DNA of 64,000 nucleotides from Blastomussa wellsi (GCA_947652115.1 OX393561.1:30007408-30071407); one strand, 5' to 3'; shown: positions 50,507 to 60,067, numbered from the stretch's first letter. Translations and numbers: made by a program. Notes: a model not told the origin generated them from the sequence alone.

Positions 50507-52915
50507 TTAAGAAAGAGTCGAAATAAATGCCTCCCATTTTGCATAATGCTTTGAGAGAACATCGTTTTTCCTAGCAACATAAAGTTCTAATTTGTAGGTA
50601 GCTTTCAATTTAACTTTAAAAACTTCAAGTGATGGTTCTTTTTTATCTACTTTGCACCTATAAATAAAAAATTTTCCTAATAAAAGTATGTGATTTATTA
50701 TCATAAAGTCTTTATGAACATTAAATTTACCAAAAAAGACGTCATGAAAAGAAATGTCCTTTACTTCATTACTAAGAAGGGCTATCCACGATAAAACCTC
50801 TTTCCAAAACATATCTACAACTTTACAAGAGAAAAATAAATGCTCTGGGGATTCCACTTCATTTTTACAAAACGTGCAGTACGGGGAGTCTATAATTTTG
50901 AAGGCAAACAGTTTATCATTCATATATATAATACGATTTAAAAACTTGTATTGAAAAGCTCTCAATTTTGTATCTAGAGAAACCTTAAAAGGCAAAGAGT
51001 ATATTTTTGTCCACTCACCCAGAAGGCTTGGATATTCGCCTTCCCATTTGGCTTGAGCAGTAGGCGGGGTTGACTTATAGGAACAAAATTCCCTGTACAC
51101 ATCTTTTGAACGGATATTAAGAATGTCTATTATCTCACCCTTTACTGACAAAAAATGAAAGCTTTCTTTCAACGGTAATGGTGGAGTAAACACATTTCCT
51201 TTCATAATAGAGCGCCACTCACTAGGTAATGTATTAACTATACCCATCAAGACGAAAAGCTGACTTTGAGATAATTGGGCTTGTACAACTTTCTCACTTT
51301 TAAGGAATACGCGGTCATTCGAGATTAAGTCACCTACTTTAAGTATTCCACATTTGTGAAACACGGGTTGATATATTGATTTACCATCTCTAAGTATATT
51401 CTTATTATTCCAAATCACTTGATTCATTATATCACCATATGATTCAACATCTGTCTTAGTAAGAGAAGACCATACGTCTAAACAGTCTTTGTAAAACGCC
51501 GGAAGGGATACAGGCAATTTACAAGTATCAAACTGGCACTTCAGAACAAATTTACCACCCAAATTCCTTAAATAGTGATCCAACAAGATTTTCCAGGGAC
51601 TAACATAGTCTTCAATGTACTTCTTTAAACACATTATTCTTTGGGCTTTGATCATACATTCAATATCGAGCATCTTAAGACCACCATGTTCAATATCATT
51701 GATCAACGCAGAACGCTTAACTTTGTCTTTGCCATTCCAAATAAAACCGTACAATTCTTTGTTCACAGCTTGAATAAGATCCTTTGAAACATAAACTAGA
51801 GCTGCTTTTGACATAAATTTTGGAATGGCAAAAGTTTTGACTATTTGAATTTTTCCCACGAGTGTTAGTCCTCGCCACTTCCACATGTTAAGTGTTTTCT
51901 TGACAGAATTTAAAATTCCCTCAAAATTGTCTTTTTTCCTCAATAACTGGTTATAACTGAAATACACACCTAAGATTTTTAATGATGTCCTGAATTCATA
52001 GGGAAAAGATTCTAGTTTCTTTGGACCTAGACAGAAAAATTCAGTCTTTTCTGAGTTGACCTTAAGACCAGAAATGGCAGTGAAGTTTCCTAAGCTGGTA
52101 TTTAATTGCTCATAAGACGATCTATTTTTCACAAAGCAAGACATATCATCGGCGAATAATGCCAATTTGACCTCCTCCTTTCCAATTTTAATCCCTTCAA
52201 TCTTCTCATTTTGTCTAATGCTACATGCAAGAACTTCTAAACTTAAGATGAATAGCAATGGTGATAAAGGGTCACCTTGTCTCACCCCTCTTTTAATCAT
52301 AAAATAATTTGAAGCGAAGCCATTGTTAATTACACAACTAGACACTCTTGAATAAAGAGTGCGAATCCATTGAATAAAAGATGAACCGAAATTGAATTTT
52401 TGGAGAACTTTAAATAGAAACTTATGATTTACTGAATCAAAGGCTTTTTCAAAGTCTATTGTAATCAGTATTCCTGCGTTATTCGTATGTTTAGTATATT
52501 CAATTACATCCTCTATTGTTCTTACAGCATCAAAAATCGATCTTCCTTGTACATAGGCATTTTGATTACAGTGAATCAATTCCGGTAGAATTGATTCCAA
52601 ACGTTTGGCCAGGGCTTTGGAGGCAATTTTTGTGTCGACATTGATTAGTGATATTGGTCTCCAATTTTTGATAAATCTTTTGTCCTTACCCTTTTTTTCC
52701 AATAAAGTAATGACTGCTTGTTTTTGGGAATTCGAGAGTTCTCCATGATCGTGTGAATAGTTAAAAGAGGCAACTAAATGCTTCCCAAGGATTGGCCAAA
52801 ATGCTAAATAGAACTCTGCTGTAAGACCATCATTGCCGGGCGTTTTGTTCTTTTGAAAAGTTTTTAATGAGTTATAACATTCACTTATAGCACTTTTTCC
52901 CATGGTTCTGAGCAT
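50507..52915 (-). CDS. L1-like reverse transcriptase (3' segment of the LINE)
   Basis: Open for 802 codons. RT blocks: KTPGNDGLTAEFYLAFWP, FIKNWRPISLINVDTKIASK, NQNAYVQGRSIFDAV, GILITIDFEKAFDSVNHKFL, GVRQGDPLSPLLFILSLEVL and the catalytic ALFADDMSCFV (Asp-Asp near residue 256), then GLKVNSEKTEFFCLG. The C-terminal half is the long thumb/connection region ending in a Cys-rich motif (CTFCKNEVESPEHLFFSC) like that of RVT-associated zinc fingers. The spelling is of the L1/Tx1 group, unlike the two CR1-like LINEs of this window. No stop or frameshift interrupts it. The displayed Met is not the true start, since the N-terminal part was inverted or lost. Confidence 0.85.
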   Translation of the reverse strand: MLRTMGKSAISECYNSLKTFQKNKTPGNDGLTAEFYLAFWPILGKHLVASFNYSHDHGELSNSQKQAVITLLEKKGKDKRFIKNWRPISLINVDTKIASKALAKRLESILPELIHCNQNAYVQGRSIFDAVRTIEDVIEYTKHTNNAGILITIDFEKAFDSVNHKFLFKVLQKFNFGSSFIQWIRTLYSRVSSCVINNGFASNYFMIKRGVRQGDPLSPLLFILSLEVLACSIRQNEKIEGIKIGKEEVKLALFADDMSCFVKNRSSYEQLNTSLGNFTAISGLKVNSEKTEFFCLGPKKLESFPYEFRTSLKILGVYFSYNQLLRKKDNFEGILNSVKKTLNMWKWRGLTLVGKIQIVKTFAIPKFMSKAALVYVSKDLIQAVNKELYGFIWNGKDKVKRSALINDIEHGGLKMLDIECMIKAQRIMCLKKYIEDYVSPWKILLDHYLRNLGGKFVLKCQFDTCKLPVSLPAFYKDCLDVWSSLTKTDVESYGDIMNQVIWNNKNILRDGKSIYQPVFHKCGILKVGDLISNDRVFLKSEKVVQAQLSQSQLFVLMGIVNTLPSEWRSIMKGNVFTPPLPLKESFHFLSVKGEIIDILNIRSKDVYREFCSYKSTPPTAQAKWEGEYPSLLGEWTKIYSLPFKVSLDTKLRAFQYKFLNRIIYMNDKLFAFKIIDSPYCTFCKNEVESPEHLFFSCKVVDMFWKEVLSWIALLSNEVKDISFHDVFFGKFNVHKDFMIINHILLLGKFFIYRCKVDKKEPSLEVFKVKLKATYKLELYVARKNDVLSKHYAKWEAFISTLS

Positions 52916-52919
52916 AGCA

Positions 52920-53379
52920 GGGGTGTTCTTATATTAGTTAAAAATTCCTTAGAATTTGAATTAAAATCCGTGCGTCAAGATAGTCAGGGGCGGTTCCTTC
53001 TTTTGGAAGCGATAGTGCAAGACCAGAAATTTGTTTTTTTAAACGTTTATGCTCCAAACAAAACGAGCGAACAAATTTTATTCTTTGACCAGATCAAAGA
53101 TGAACTGGATAGAATGGATATTGATGATGAATGTAGGATTGCAGCTGGTGGAGATTTCAATGTTATCCTCGATTCGAAGCTTGACGGCCAGGGCGGTAAT
53201 CCAAAACTAAAGGAAACGGTAAATTTAATCGAGAATATTTGCCTGACACATGACTTAGTTGACATTTGGAGAGTTAGAAACCCGACACTGAAACGTTTTA
53301 CGTGGAGTCAGAAAAAACCGTTAGTGCAAAGAAGGCTTGATTTTTGGTTAGTTGATGATGCTCTTCAAGAGGATGTTGA
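52920..53379 (+). pseudogene. L1-like endonuclease segment, inverted and partial
   Basis: On plus the frame reads RGVLILVKNSLEFELKSVRQ, then GRFLLLEAIVQDQKFVFLNV, YAPNKTSEQILFFDQIKDEL, AAGGDFNVILDSKLDGQGG and RRLDFWLVDDALQEDVEQ. These are the middle and rear motifs of an apurinic-type endonuclease (NVYAPN, GGDFN, SxxRLDxxL), which nicks the target for priming. The first third and the final SDH motif are missing. The reading then runs into the target duplication and intron. Confidence 0.8.
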
Positions 53380-53394
53380 ACAGCATGAGCTGTT
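53380..53394. repeat. 15-bp target-site duplication of the L1-like LINE, right
   Basis: ACAGCATGAGCTGTT, identical to 50173-50187. Its first bases also fit the end of the endonuclease reading (GAACAG), a microhomology as seen at twin-priming junctions. Confidence 0.75.
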
Positions 53395-53435
53395 CCTGAT
53401 AGCTACTAGTTCAAACTTTTTTGGTCACTGCTTAC

Positions 53436-53708
53436 CGTAGGCATGCGTGTTTTTCACATGTATCTTATACTGTGTCCCACTCTTCATTTCCACGAACTCT
53501 CCCTCAGGAGTCTTGAAATGTTTCCCACCGATTATTTCAACGGTGTAGCCCTCGCAAGCTAAAAAGTTGACATATCGTACTGGCGCTGGCCCAGTAGATA
53601 GATCGTGTTGGACGCGGCCGGATCCCGCAGAGACGGCCTCACCCGCGCGCCGCCCCGCTTGGGCTTGTGAAGGTGCAGGGGCTGGGGCCATTAATCCTGA
53701 CGAAGGAC
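53436..53708 (-). CDS. Paralogue B exon 1: Pro/Ala-rich linker + conserved domain start
   Basis: The acceptor CTTTTGTTTTCTAG is followed by PSSGLMAPAPAPSQAQAGRR, a low-complexity linker, then PVRYVNFLACEGYTVEIIGG, KHFKTPEGEFVEMKSGTQYK and IHVKNTHAYG at donor TACG|GTAAGCAG. It starts in phase 1, so an upstream exon is required unless the internal Met (LMAPAP) begins translation. 273 nt against 249 in A; the difference lies in the linker. Confidence 0.75.
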
Positions 53709-54947
53709 CTAGAAAACAAAAGTTAAATGAAATAAACCATCCCCCTCATGCATCAGCTACAGTACTCGGCTTTTCTTGCAGAGGTATTTTGAGAAAACGG
53801 CATCATTTTCTCAAATTCTCAAATTTACTGTGCTCCTACTTAAGGATCAAATTCTTGATATCCATTTTTTCAAATTTTCGTGAACAATACGACTTTGATT
53901 TCCAAGATGTCTTGCCAAATGTCAATCATTACAAAAAACATTAGAAGTTATCTTTTTGGGACTTTTTTATTTCCGGAGAATTTACGATCCAATATTAATT
54001 CTCCTTGTGAACGAAACTGATTGCAAGGCTTGGTCGAGAATTGGAGAAAATGACATCATTTCCTCAAAATACCTCATGGGTTGAGAACAACAAAAGCTTT
54101 GGACGTTATCTTCGTGCAATTTTCTGTACTAACTGTTATTGTAATTTCAACCCTTGATATCATTTTCTCAAATGGCCGTTATTCTCACGGCGGCCATGTT
54201 GAGTCCAGAGGGATTGAAAACTATTGTTTTGGCAAGTCCAAAAAAAAAATACTTCTAAAGTTCGTAATGGATTGAAATTTGGCAAGCAATCTGGGAAAGT
54301 CATATTGTGCACGAAAATGCAAAATATAGATATAAAAAATATGATCATAGCCGTCGTAATTATTCTAATTTAGGTCAGATTTAGAGCCATGAACGATCGA
54401 GCACCGGATGAACAATTATGTCGGCTAGTATTTTCGCAAAATTACGATAGGCACAAGTATGAAAAAAAATCTTCCCCTAAAATTTTCCAGTGAAAATATG
54501 GCTTCTCCGTGTCCTCGAACTTTCGACAAGACCCACCAGGATACGATAGCTAAAACTTTCGGATGAGACAGAAAAGGTGCCTAGAACTTTCGAAATGACC
54601 ATAATTCCCTGAAATATCCGAACAGAAAAATATTTTTAGGGCGGCTCCAAATTAACTAAAGAGGCTTCTAGTACATAGAGAAATCCATTTTAGACACTCC
54701 TGGCATATTTTAGTTCGTTGCATGGGTGCCCCCGTTATAGTATGAAGAAAAGTTAGTGAAGTCAAAAGTCAAAAGTCAAAAGGAGGTTAAATTAATCCCG
54801 AAAAAGTATGTATAGTTCATATACGCCTCATCGCGCTCACCCTTGGAACGTAAAAGCCATGAACGATATCGATGTGACCGGTCACTCAAATTTTAACCGG
54901 GGAGATCAGAAAAAGTTAATTTTCGTCTGTGACAGAATAATTATTTT
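53709..54947. other. Non-coding stretch upstream of paralogue B exon 1
   Basis: 'cattttctcaaat' occurs several times (53806, 54050, 54161) in otherwise AT-rich DNA. No gene. Confidence 0.4.
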
Positions 54948-54952
54948 ACTAG

Positions 54953-55091
54953 TGTAGTGTCCCGTATGTTAACTGTCATTATTAGGGGATTCTGGGATGT
55001 AAGTAGAAAAGCGAGCATGTGGTGATTAAAGCATGTTGTTGTTGTTATTGTAAAACGGAGTTATCTGATCTATTACTACAAAGACACCACA
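54953..55091 (+). repeat. 5' LTR (139 bp)
   Basis: Starts TGTAGTGTCCCG and ends GACACCACA, so the ends are TG...CA as usual. A TGTTGTTGTTGTT run is inside. It should carry promoter and polyadenylation signals; none is certain by eye. Confidence 0.93.
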
Positions 55092-55093
55092 TT

Positions 55094-55111
55094 TGGCGAC
55101 GAGGAAAACGG
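55094..55111 (+). promoter_or_regulatory. Primer-binding site
   Basis: TGGCGACGAGGAAAACGG, 2 bp after the LTR, begins TGG as the complement of a tRNA 3' CCA. The priming tRNA was not identified. Confidence 0.65.
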
Positions 55112-55177
55112 ATATTTAACTCGCCGAACGGCTGCTGAAGTGGAAACGAGTTTAAACAGTGCACAAAACTCGCACAG

Positions 55178-58100
55178 ATGGCCGTAAGTTTGAGCGGATT
55201 ACCTGGATTGCCTGCGTTCGACGCTGTCGGTGAGCCAGCTACACTTGCACAACGATGGTTAACTTGGAAAGACGAATTTGAGCTTTACGTTACTGCCTCT
55301 GGAATCAGCGACCCTACACAAAAAAGAGCGCTACTGCTTCACCTCGCTGGACCCAAAGTCCGAGATGTTTTCAATAATTCGATTCCTGCCGAAGCACGAG
55401 GCGAAGCGAAAGATTACAAGAAAGCTATGGACTGCCTCTCAGAGCACTTCAAGCTCAAAAAGAATGCTCCGATGGCCCGACAAACATTTTTGGCGGCTAC
55501 TCCATTAGCCGGTGAAACCATCAACAACTTTATTACTCGCCTGCAGAAACTAGCGGAACATTGTGACTACGAGGGCGAAAGGGACAACCAGGTGAGAGAT
55601 CGTGCCATTTCTTTCCTGAAGGACAAAAATCTCAAGTCAAAATTGTACCGTGAGGAAACACTGACTCTCAGCAAACTCATGGAAATTGTTAGTCAGTACC
55701 ATGACAAAGAAGCGCTTATTCTTATCCCCGAAAGCCAAGTAAACAGCTTGTCCAGCCATTCAAAACAAGGGGGAAAATGTTGGAAGTGCGATAAAGTTGG
55801 TCACTTCGCGAAAGATTGCCGTCGCTCACGTGACCACAAGTGCGGAAAGTGCGGGCACATGGGTCATTTCGAAGTGTGTTGTCACTCCAAGGAGAATAAA
55901 CGACGGGACTCTAGCCGCAGTACAAGTCGTGGTCGTGGAAACTCACGAGCAAAACCCAACCGTGGACGAAGAGGAGGAAATTCAAAGGATCAACGTGATG
56001 TTCACAACGTGACCGGAGACACGAGCGCCGAGACCCACAAAAGCGATGATGATTTTTACGTGTTCAACGCTGGGAGCGCTGATGGACAGAACACTATGGA
56101 ACTCATGATTGAAGATAAGCTTGTAAACATTGTTATAGACTCTGGTGCTAGTTGTAATTTAATGTCAGAAGAAATGTTTAATTTTGTAACAGGGGGAAAT
56201 GCTAGATTGTTGGAGTGTAATAAGAGAGTTTATGCTTATGCTTCTGAAGAGCCACTCCAACTTAAGGGGAAGTATAGTCTTAATGTGCAGGTACCGCAGA
56301 CCCACAAATCCCTGTATACTGAGTTTTATGTAATGTGCGGTAAGGCAGTCACCCTACTAGGCCGCAAAGCCTCCCAGTTGCTGGGCGTGCTGAGGGTCGG
56401 CGTTTTCATTAACAGCTGTGATGTTAAATGCAATGAGTTGCAAAACCCTGCAAACCAAATTGACAGAAAGGCCCTACTAAAGACCAAATTCCCAAAAGTA
56501 TTTCAAGGTCTTGGCAAGCTTAAAGGGTATCAGCTAAAACTCCACATTGATGAGAATGTTCAACCAGTCACTCAGCCAGTACGCCGAATTCCCTTTAGTA
56601 GAAGAGCTAAAGTCACTGAAAAGCTAGAAGAATTGCTGAAACTTGATGTCATTGAAAAGGTAGAGGGACCAACCAGCTGGGTTAATCCCTTAGTTGTAGT
56701 GGAGAAGCCTAATGGTGACATCAGAATATGTCTTGACATGAGGCAAGCAAATCAGGCCATTGTACGGGAGAAACACCCTGTCCCAACAGTTGAAGAGACA
56801 CTTCAAGAGGTCTCCTATGCCAAAGTTTTCTCCAAGCTAGATCTAAATATGGCCTTCCACCAAATTGAGTTACATCCAGACTCTCGGGATATCACGACAT
56901 TTGCTGCGCCTGATGGCTTATACAGGTACAAACGCTTACTCTTTGGCGTGAACATGGCTACGGAAAAATTCCAGCAAATCGTGTGGCAAGTAATTAAAGG
57001 CTGTCCAGGTGCATATAACCTCCATGATGACCTGCGAGTCGTTGGGGCAGACGACAAAGAACATGATGAGAACTTAGACAGGGTCATGCGCAAACTAGAG
57101 GAATCTGGCCTCACCCTGAACTATGATAAGTGTGACATTGGTGTTAGCAGCATGGTTTACATGGGTGATGTACTCTCTGGTGAGGGATTGAAAGTCTCCA
57201 GTGAGCGAGTGAAGGCTATCGTTGAAGCACCAACGCCCCAAAACCAGTCTGAAGTAAGAAGTTTTCTCGGGTCGGTTCAATTTTGTGCGAAGTTCATTCC
57301 AAACTTTGCAACCATATCAAGTCCATTGTGGGACCTGACCAGCAAAGATGTTAAGTGGCAGTGGGGTGCAAAAGAGAGCAAAGCATTTCAAGAAATCAAA
57401 GACCTGCTAACCAGAGCACCAGTGATGGCCTACCACAGACAAGGTGCCAAAACACGGCTCACAACCGATGCCTCTCCTGTTGGAGTTGGAGCGATCCTGG
57501 AGCAAGAACAAGAAGACGGGACTTACAGGCCAATATATTACGCCAGCCGAAAGATTAGCAAAGTTGAAGCGAGGTACTCTCAGTTTGAAAGAGAAGCTCT
57601 GGCTGTCAGATGGGCTTGCGAGAAGTTTTACCTGTACCTATACGGAATTAAATTCGAGATCCGCACTGACCACAAGCCGCTAGTCACAGTACTCAGTGCA
57701 AAGTCCAAGCCTCCATCTGCCCGGATAGAAAGGTGGCTCCTGTACTTGCAGCAGTTCCAGTACATGTTGACTCACATACCTGGCAAAGATAACGCAGCAG
57801 ACGTCCTCAGCCGCCTGCCTGTTGGCTCAACTCAAGACGAGGACACTCGGGAAACTGAAGATTTTGCATACAGTGTGGCAAGTGCAGCCGTGCCAGCCGC
57901 TTTACTGCCAAAGCAAGTCGAGACTGCCACAGCAAATGATCCAACCTTACAGACTGTGCGCAAAGCTGTGACGACCGGTGACTGGACCCAGTTGTCAGGC
58001 ACCACCTACAAAGCAGTTAAAGAGGAACTGTGGGTAGTAGGACAAGTAGTGATGAGAGGAACTCGTATCGTGATGCCTCAGAGCCTTTGGAAACAAACCA

Positions 58101-59269
58101 TCATGTTAGCACACGAAGGTCATCAGGGCATGGTCCGTACTAAAGCCAGGTTGCGAGAGAAAGTGTGGTGGCCACAAATGGACAAGCAGGTGGAGGATGC
58201 CATACGTTCATGCCATCCCTGTCAACTTGTAGGACCAAGAGCAAAACCAGAGCCTGTGAGGTCAAGCAGTCTGCCTGATGGACCCTGGCAGGAGATCTCA
58301 GTTGATCTTCTTGAGGTCTCAAACGGTGAACACCTCTTAGTGGTGGTCGACTATTATTCTCGTTGGCTAGAAGCCATTCTCCTGAAGAAGACGGATGCTC
58401 AACACGTGATAAAGAGTATGGAAGCTATTTTCAGAACACATGGGTTACCAGAAGCTCTGCGCAGTGACAATGGGCCACCATTTGCTTCAAAGGAATTTGA
58501 GGGATTCTTGGAATACCTAGGGATCAGCCATAAGAAGGGCGTACCCTATTGGCCACAGAGCAATGGAGAAGTGGAACGTGGCAATGAAACAATTCTGAAG
58601 ATAGTGCGCATCGCTCGCCTAGAAGGGAAAGATTGGAGAAAAGCACTCGAGAACTTTCTCTTCCAGTATAGAGTTACCCCACATACTGTCACTGGAGTGT
58701 CACCTGCAGAACTATTGATGGGGAGGAAACTGCGTGACAAGCTTCCTAGGGTTGAATTCTCCAAAGACCGTACAACAGAACCACATTGGCAACAGCTGTT
58801 GAGAGAGAGGGAGAATCGTGTGAAACTTCGCCAGAAGGAATATGCAGACAGAACACGAGGAGCCAAACACAGCAATATTGAGGAGGGTGACAAAGTGTTG
58901 TTAAAGCAGACACGTGAAAACAAGCTCTCACCAAACTATGAGCCAGAACCTTACATCGTTGCTCGCAAACAAGGAAATGCTGTCATCTTGCAAGACACAA
59001 ATGGGAACAATAAGATGCGCAACATTGCTCACATGAAGAAGTTTGTGGATCCTGAAACTGTTGACAAAGGGCAAATAGATCAGCAGCCGCTCCTACCCGA
59101 GCAGCCAGTGCAGCCTGAACAGAATCGACAGGACCAGCCGAATCCCACCCCGAGTCCACCAGCAGCGGATACACCAGAAGCTTCCTCTAACCCCTTACCT
59201 CCAGTTGTTTCGCGCCCTGTGCGTGCCAGGCAAGCGCCCGCCTGGATGAAAGATTATGTATGCGCATAG
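55178..59269 (+). CDS. Ty3/Gypsy gag-pol polyprotein (1363 aa)
   Basis: Single ORF. The gag capsid region is about residues 1-195 (RWLTWKDEFELYVTASGI; FLAATPLAGETINNFITRLQ). Two zinc knuckles follow at about 201-235 (CWKCDKVGHFAKDC and CGKCGHMGHFEVCC). The aspartic protease has VIDSGASCNLM at about 319. RT is about 470-640 with LDLNMAFHQIEL, LLFGVNMATEKFQQ and NLHDDLRVVG, where the usual Tyr/Val before DD is His. RNase H has LTTDASPVGVGA at about 761, EREALAVRWACE and RTDHKPL. The integrase has H-H-C-C (HEGHQGMVRTKARLREKVWW ... CHPC, about 978-1013) and D-D-E in EISVDLLE, LRSDNGPPF and NGEVERG. Gag and pol are in one frame without a shift. Coding is intact. Confidence 0.93.
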   Translation: MAVSLSGLPGLPAFDAVGEPATLAQRWLTWKDEFELYVTASGISDPTQKRALLLHLAGPKVRDVFNNSIPAEARGEAKDYKKAMDCLSEHFKLKKNAPMARQTFLAATPLAGETINNFITRLQKLAEHCDYEGERDNQVRDRAISFLKDKNLKSKLYREETLTLSKLMEIVSQYHDKEALILIPESQVNSLSSHSKQGGKCWKCDKVGHFAKDCRRSRDHKCGKCGHMGHFEVCCHSKENKRRDSSRSTSRGRGNSRAKPNRGRRGGNSKDQRDVHNVTGDTSAETHKSDDDFYVFNAGSADGQNTMELMIEDKLVNIVIDSGASCNLMSEEMFNFVTGGNARLLECNKRVYAYASEEPLQLKGKYSLNVQVPQTHKSLYTEFYVMCGKAVTLLGRKASQLLGVLRVGVFINSCDVKCNELQNPANQIDRKALLKTKFPKVFQGLGKLKGYQLKLHIDENVQPVTQPVRRIPFSRRAKVTEKLEELLKLDVIEKVEGPTSWVNPLVVVEKPNGDIRICLDMRQANQAIVREKHPVPTVEETLQEVSYAKVFSKLDLNMAFHQIELHPDSRDITTFAAPDGLYRYKRLLFGVNMATEKFQQIVWQVIKGCPGAYNLHDDLRVVGADDKEHDENLDRVMRKLEESGLTLNYDKCDIGVSSMVYMGDVLSGEGLKVSSERVKAIVEAPTPQNQSEVRSFLGSVQFCAKFIPNFATISSPLWDLTSKDVKWQWGAKESKAFQEIKDLLTRAPVMAYHRQGAKTRLTTDASPVGVGAILEQEQEDGTYRPIYYASRKISKVEARYSQFEREALAVRWACEKFYLYLYGIKFEIRTDHKPLVTVLSAKSKPPSARIERWLLYLQQFQYMLTHIPGKDNAADVLSRLPVGSTQDEDTRETEDFAYSVASAAVPAALLPKQVETATANDPTLQTVRKAVTTGDWTQLSGTTYKAVKEELWVVGQVVMRGTRIVMPQSLWKQTIMLAHEGHQGMVRTKARLREKVWWPQMDKQVEDAIRSCHPCQLVGPRAKPEPVRSSSLPDGPWQEISVDLLEVSNGEHLLVVVDYYSRWLEAILLKKTDAQHVIKSMEAIFRTHGLPEALRSDNGPPFASKEFEGFLEYLGISHKKGVPYWPQSNGEVERGNETILKIVRIARLEGKDWRKALENFLFQYRVTPHTVTGVSPAELLMGRKLRDKLPRVEFSKDRTTEPHWQQLLRERENRVKLRQKEYADRTRGAKHSNIEEGDKVLLKQTRENKLSPNYEPEPYIVARKQGNAVILQDTNGNNKMRNIAHMKKFVDPETVDKGQIDQQPLLPEQPVQPEQNRQDQPNPTPSPPAADTPEASSNPLPPVVSRPVRARQAPAWMKDYVCA

Positions 59270-59377
59270 TTTAGATTATTCAGAAGAGACTCTGAACTTT
59301 CTTTTTTGAACACTTTATTAGTCACTTCGAGTTGGTTGTCTCTATCTCTACAGATTTACTCGTTTATTTTTGTAATA

Positions 59378-59390
59378 ATTTTGGGGGAGA
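59378..59390 (+). promoter_or_regulatory. Polypurine tract
   Basis: TTTTGGGGGAGA directly before the 3' LTR is the expected site of plus-strand priming. Confidence 0.6.
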
Positions 59391-59529
59391 TGTAGTGTCC
59401 CGTATGTTAACTGTCATTATTAGGGGATTCTGGGATGTAAGTAGAAAAGCGAGCATGTGGTGATTAAAGCATGTTGTTGTTGTTATTGTAAAACGGAGTT
59501 ATCTGATCTATTACTACAAAGACACCACA
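59391..59529 (+). repeat. 3' LTR (139 bp)
   Basis: Identical to the 5' LTR as far as read by eye, which points to a very recent insertion. Followed by ACTAG. Confidence 0.93.
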
Positions 59530-59707
59530 ACTAGTAAGACAATTGCATAAACCAATTGTCCTTTGATGCTCTCAAAAAAGAAAACTGATCAGGTAGATGG
59601 GACATAGATTGCCAAAATCAATTTAAGTATTGGAACTTAACCAGCAAAGTGTGGAATACAGGGATCGGGGAACATTCAGAGCTATTACTAGTAAGTACTT
59701 GGCTCAT

Positions 59708-59817
59708 CCTCGGTGTAAGAACCTGTGGAACTCACGAGTGACATAAAGCAAACAATACAGAACACAGAAACAATAGCTCAAAAACAAAGAATAAAGTCAT
59801 AGGTTCTTACACCGAGG
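59708..59817. repeat. 110-bp inverted-repeat element
   Basis: CCTCGGTGTAAGAACCT and AGGTTCTTACACCGAGG are exact 17-bp inverted ends around about 76 bp of A-rich sequence. The size fits a tiny MITE. Confidence 0.65.
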
Positions 59818-60067
59818 TAAACCCAAGACCTTTGTCTCTGTCTGATGAGAAAAAAAGGCGGCGAATCGCATATGAAAATACACGGGTGTAAAGGCAACAC
59901 AACGGACAAAGTTGCCAGAATTTGTGCAAAATAGGGAGAAGTCGGAGCAATGTAGATAATCGAAATTTTGCTGTGAAACGAAAGAATGTTTTTGCCTATT
60001 AATTAGAAACTATGAGAAACTAAACATGGCATTCTCAGTCAAGAGATTTGAGATTCACATTTCATAC
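59818..60067. other. Non-coding spacer (probably intron)
   Basis: No gene or repeat with clear ends. Confidence 0.35.

Larger units (their letters stand above)
50188..53379 (-). mobile_element. L1-like LINE with inverted 5' segment (twin priming)
   Basis: From the 15-bp duplication at 50173-50187 the element starts with a poly-A tail (poly-T on plus, 50188-50247). It continues on minus with the RT ORF up to about 52915. At 52916-52919 orientation flips: 52920-53379 encodes, on plus, part of the endonuclease domain of the same kind of element. The outer duplication copy is 53380-53394. Inversion of the 5' part with loss of the sequence between the two segments is the mark of twin priming known from L1 retrotransposition. 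The insertion lies about 40 bp inside intron 1 of paralogue B, close to the exon-1 donor. Confidence 0.82.
46118..53708 (-). other. Gene locus: paralogue B, multi-ubiquitin-like-fold protein
   Basis: The exons on minus are 53436-53708, 47958-48339 and 46246-46955 (or to a stop at 46118). Phases equal those of paralogue A exon by exon. The product has a Pro/Ala-rich linker, the same unnamed domain (YTVEIIGGKHF ... SIDGYDVGGW ... KFTFYRVKTAP) and about four ubiquitin-like folds. Intron 1 is 5.1 kb because an L1-like LINE (3.2 kb) and a 0.6-kb inverted-repeat element entered it. A Ty3/Gypsy element lies upstream. Candidate phase 1-1 exons at 60.1-62.4 kb may be its 5' exons. All splice sites are canonical and no stop interrupts the exons, so the gene is probably functional. 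Confidence 0.75.
54948..59534 (+). mobile_element. Complete Ty3/Gypsy LTR retrotransposon, 4.58 kb, young
   Basis: 139-bp LTRs (54953-55091 and 59391-59529) are identical as read. The 5-bp duplication ACTAG is on both sides (54948-54952 and 59530-59534). The primer-binding site TGGCGACGAGGA lies 2 bp after the left LTR and a purine tract (GGGGGAGA) sits directly before the right LTR. One ORF (55178-59269) encodes gag-protease-RT-RNase H-integrase. All of this is expected of a recent, possibly active insertion. No envelope gene is present. Confidence 0.93.

Noticed and set aside
52970..53440. Independent plus-strand endonuclease gene
   Set aside because: It is the inverted 5' part of the L1-like insertion, shown by the 15-bp duplication enclosing both segments.
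57355..57683. ORFs in other frames of the Ty3/Gypsy element
   Set aside because: Shadows of the intact gag-pol frame.
54948..59534. Endogenous retrovirus with env
   Set aside because: No third ORF between integrase and the 3' LTR; only about 120 bp of non-coding DNA there.
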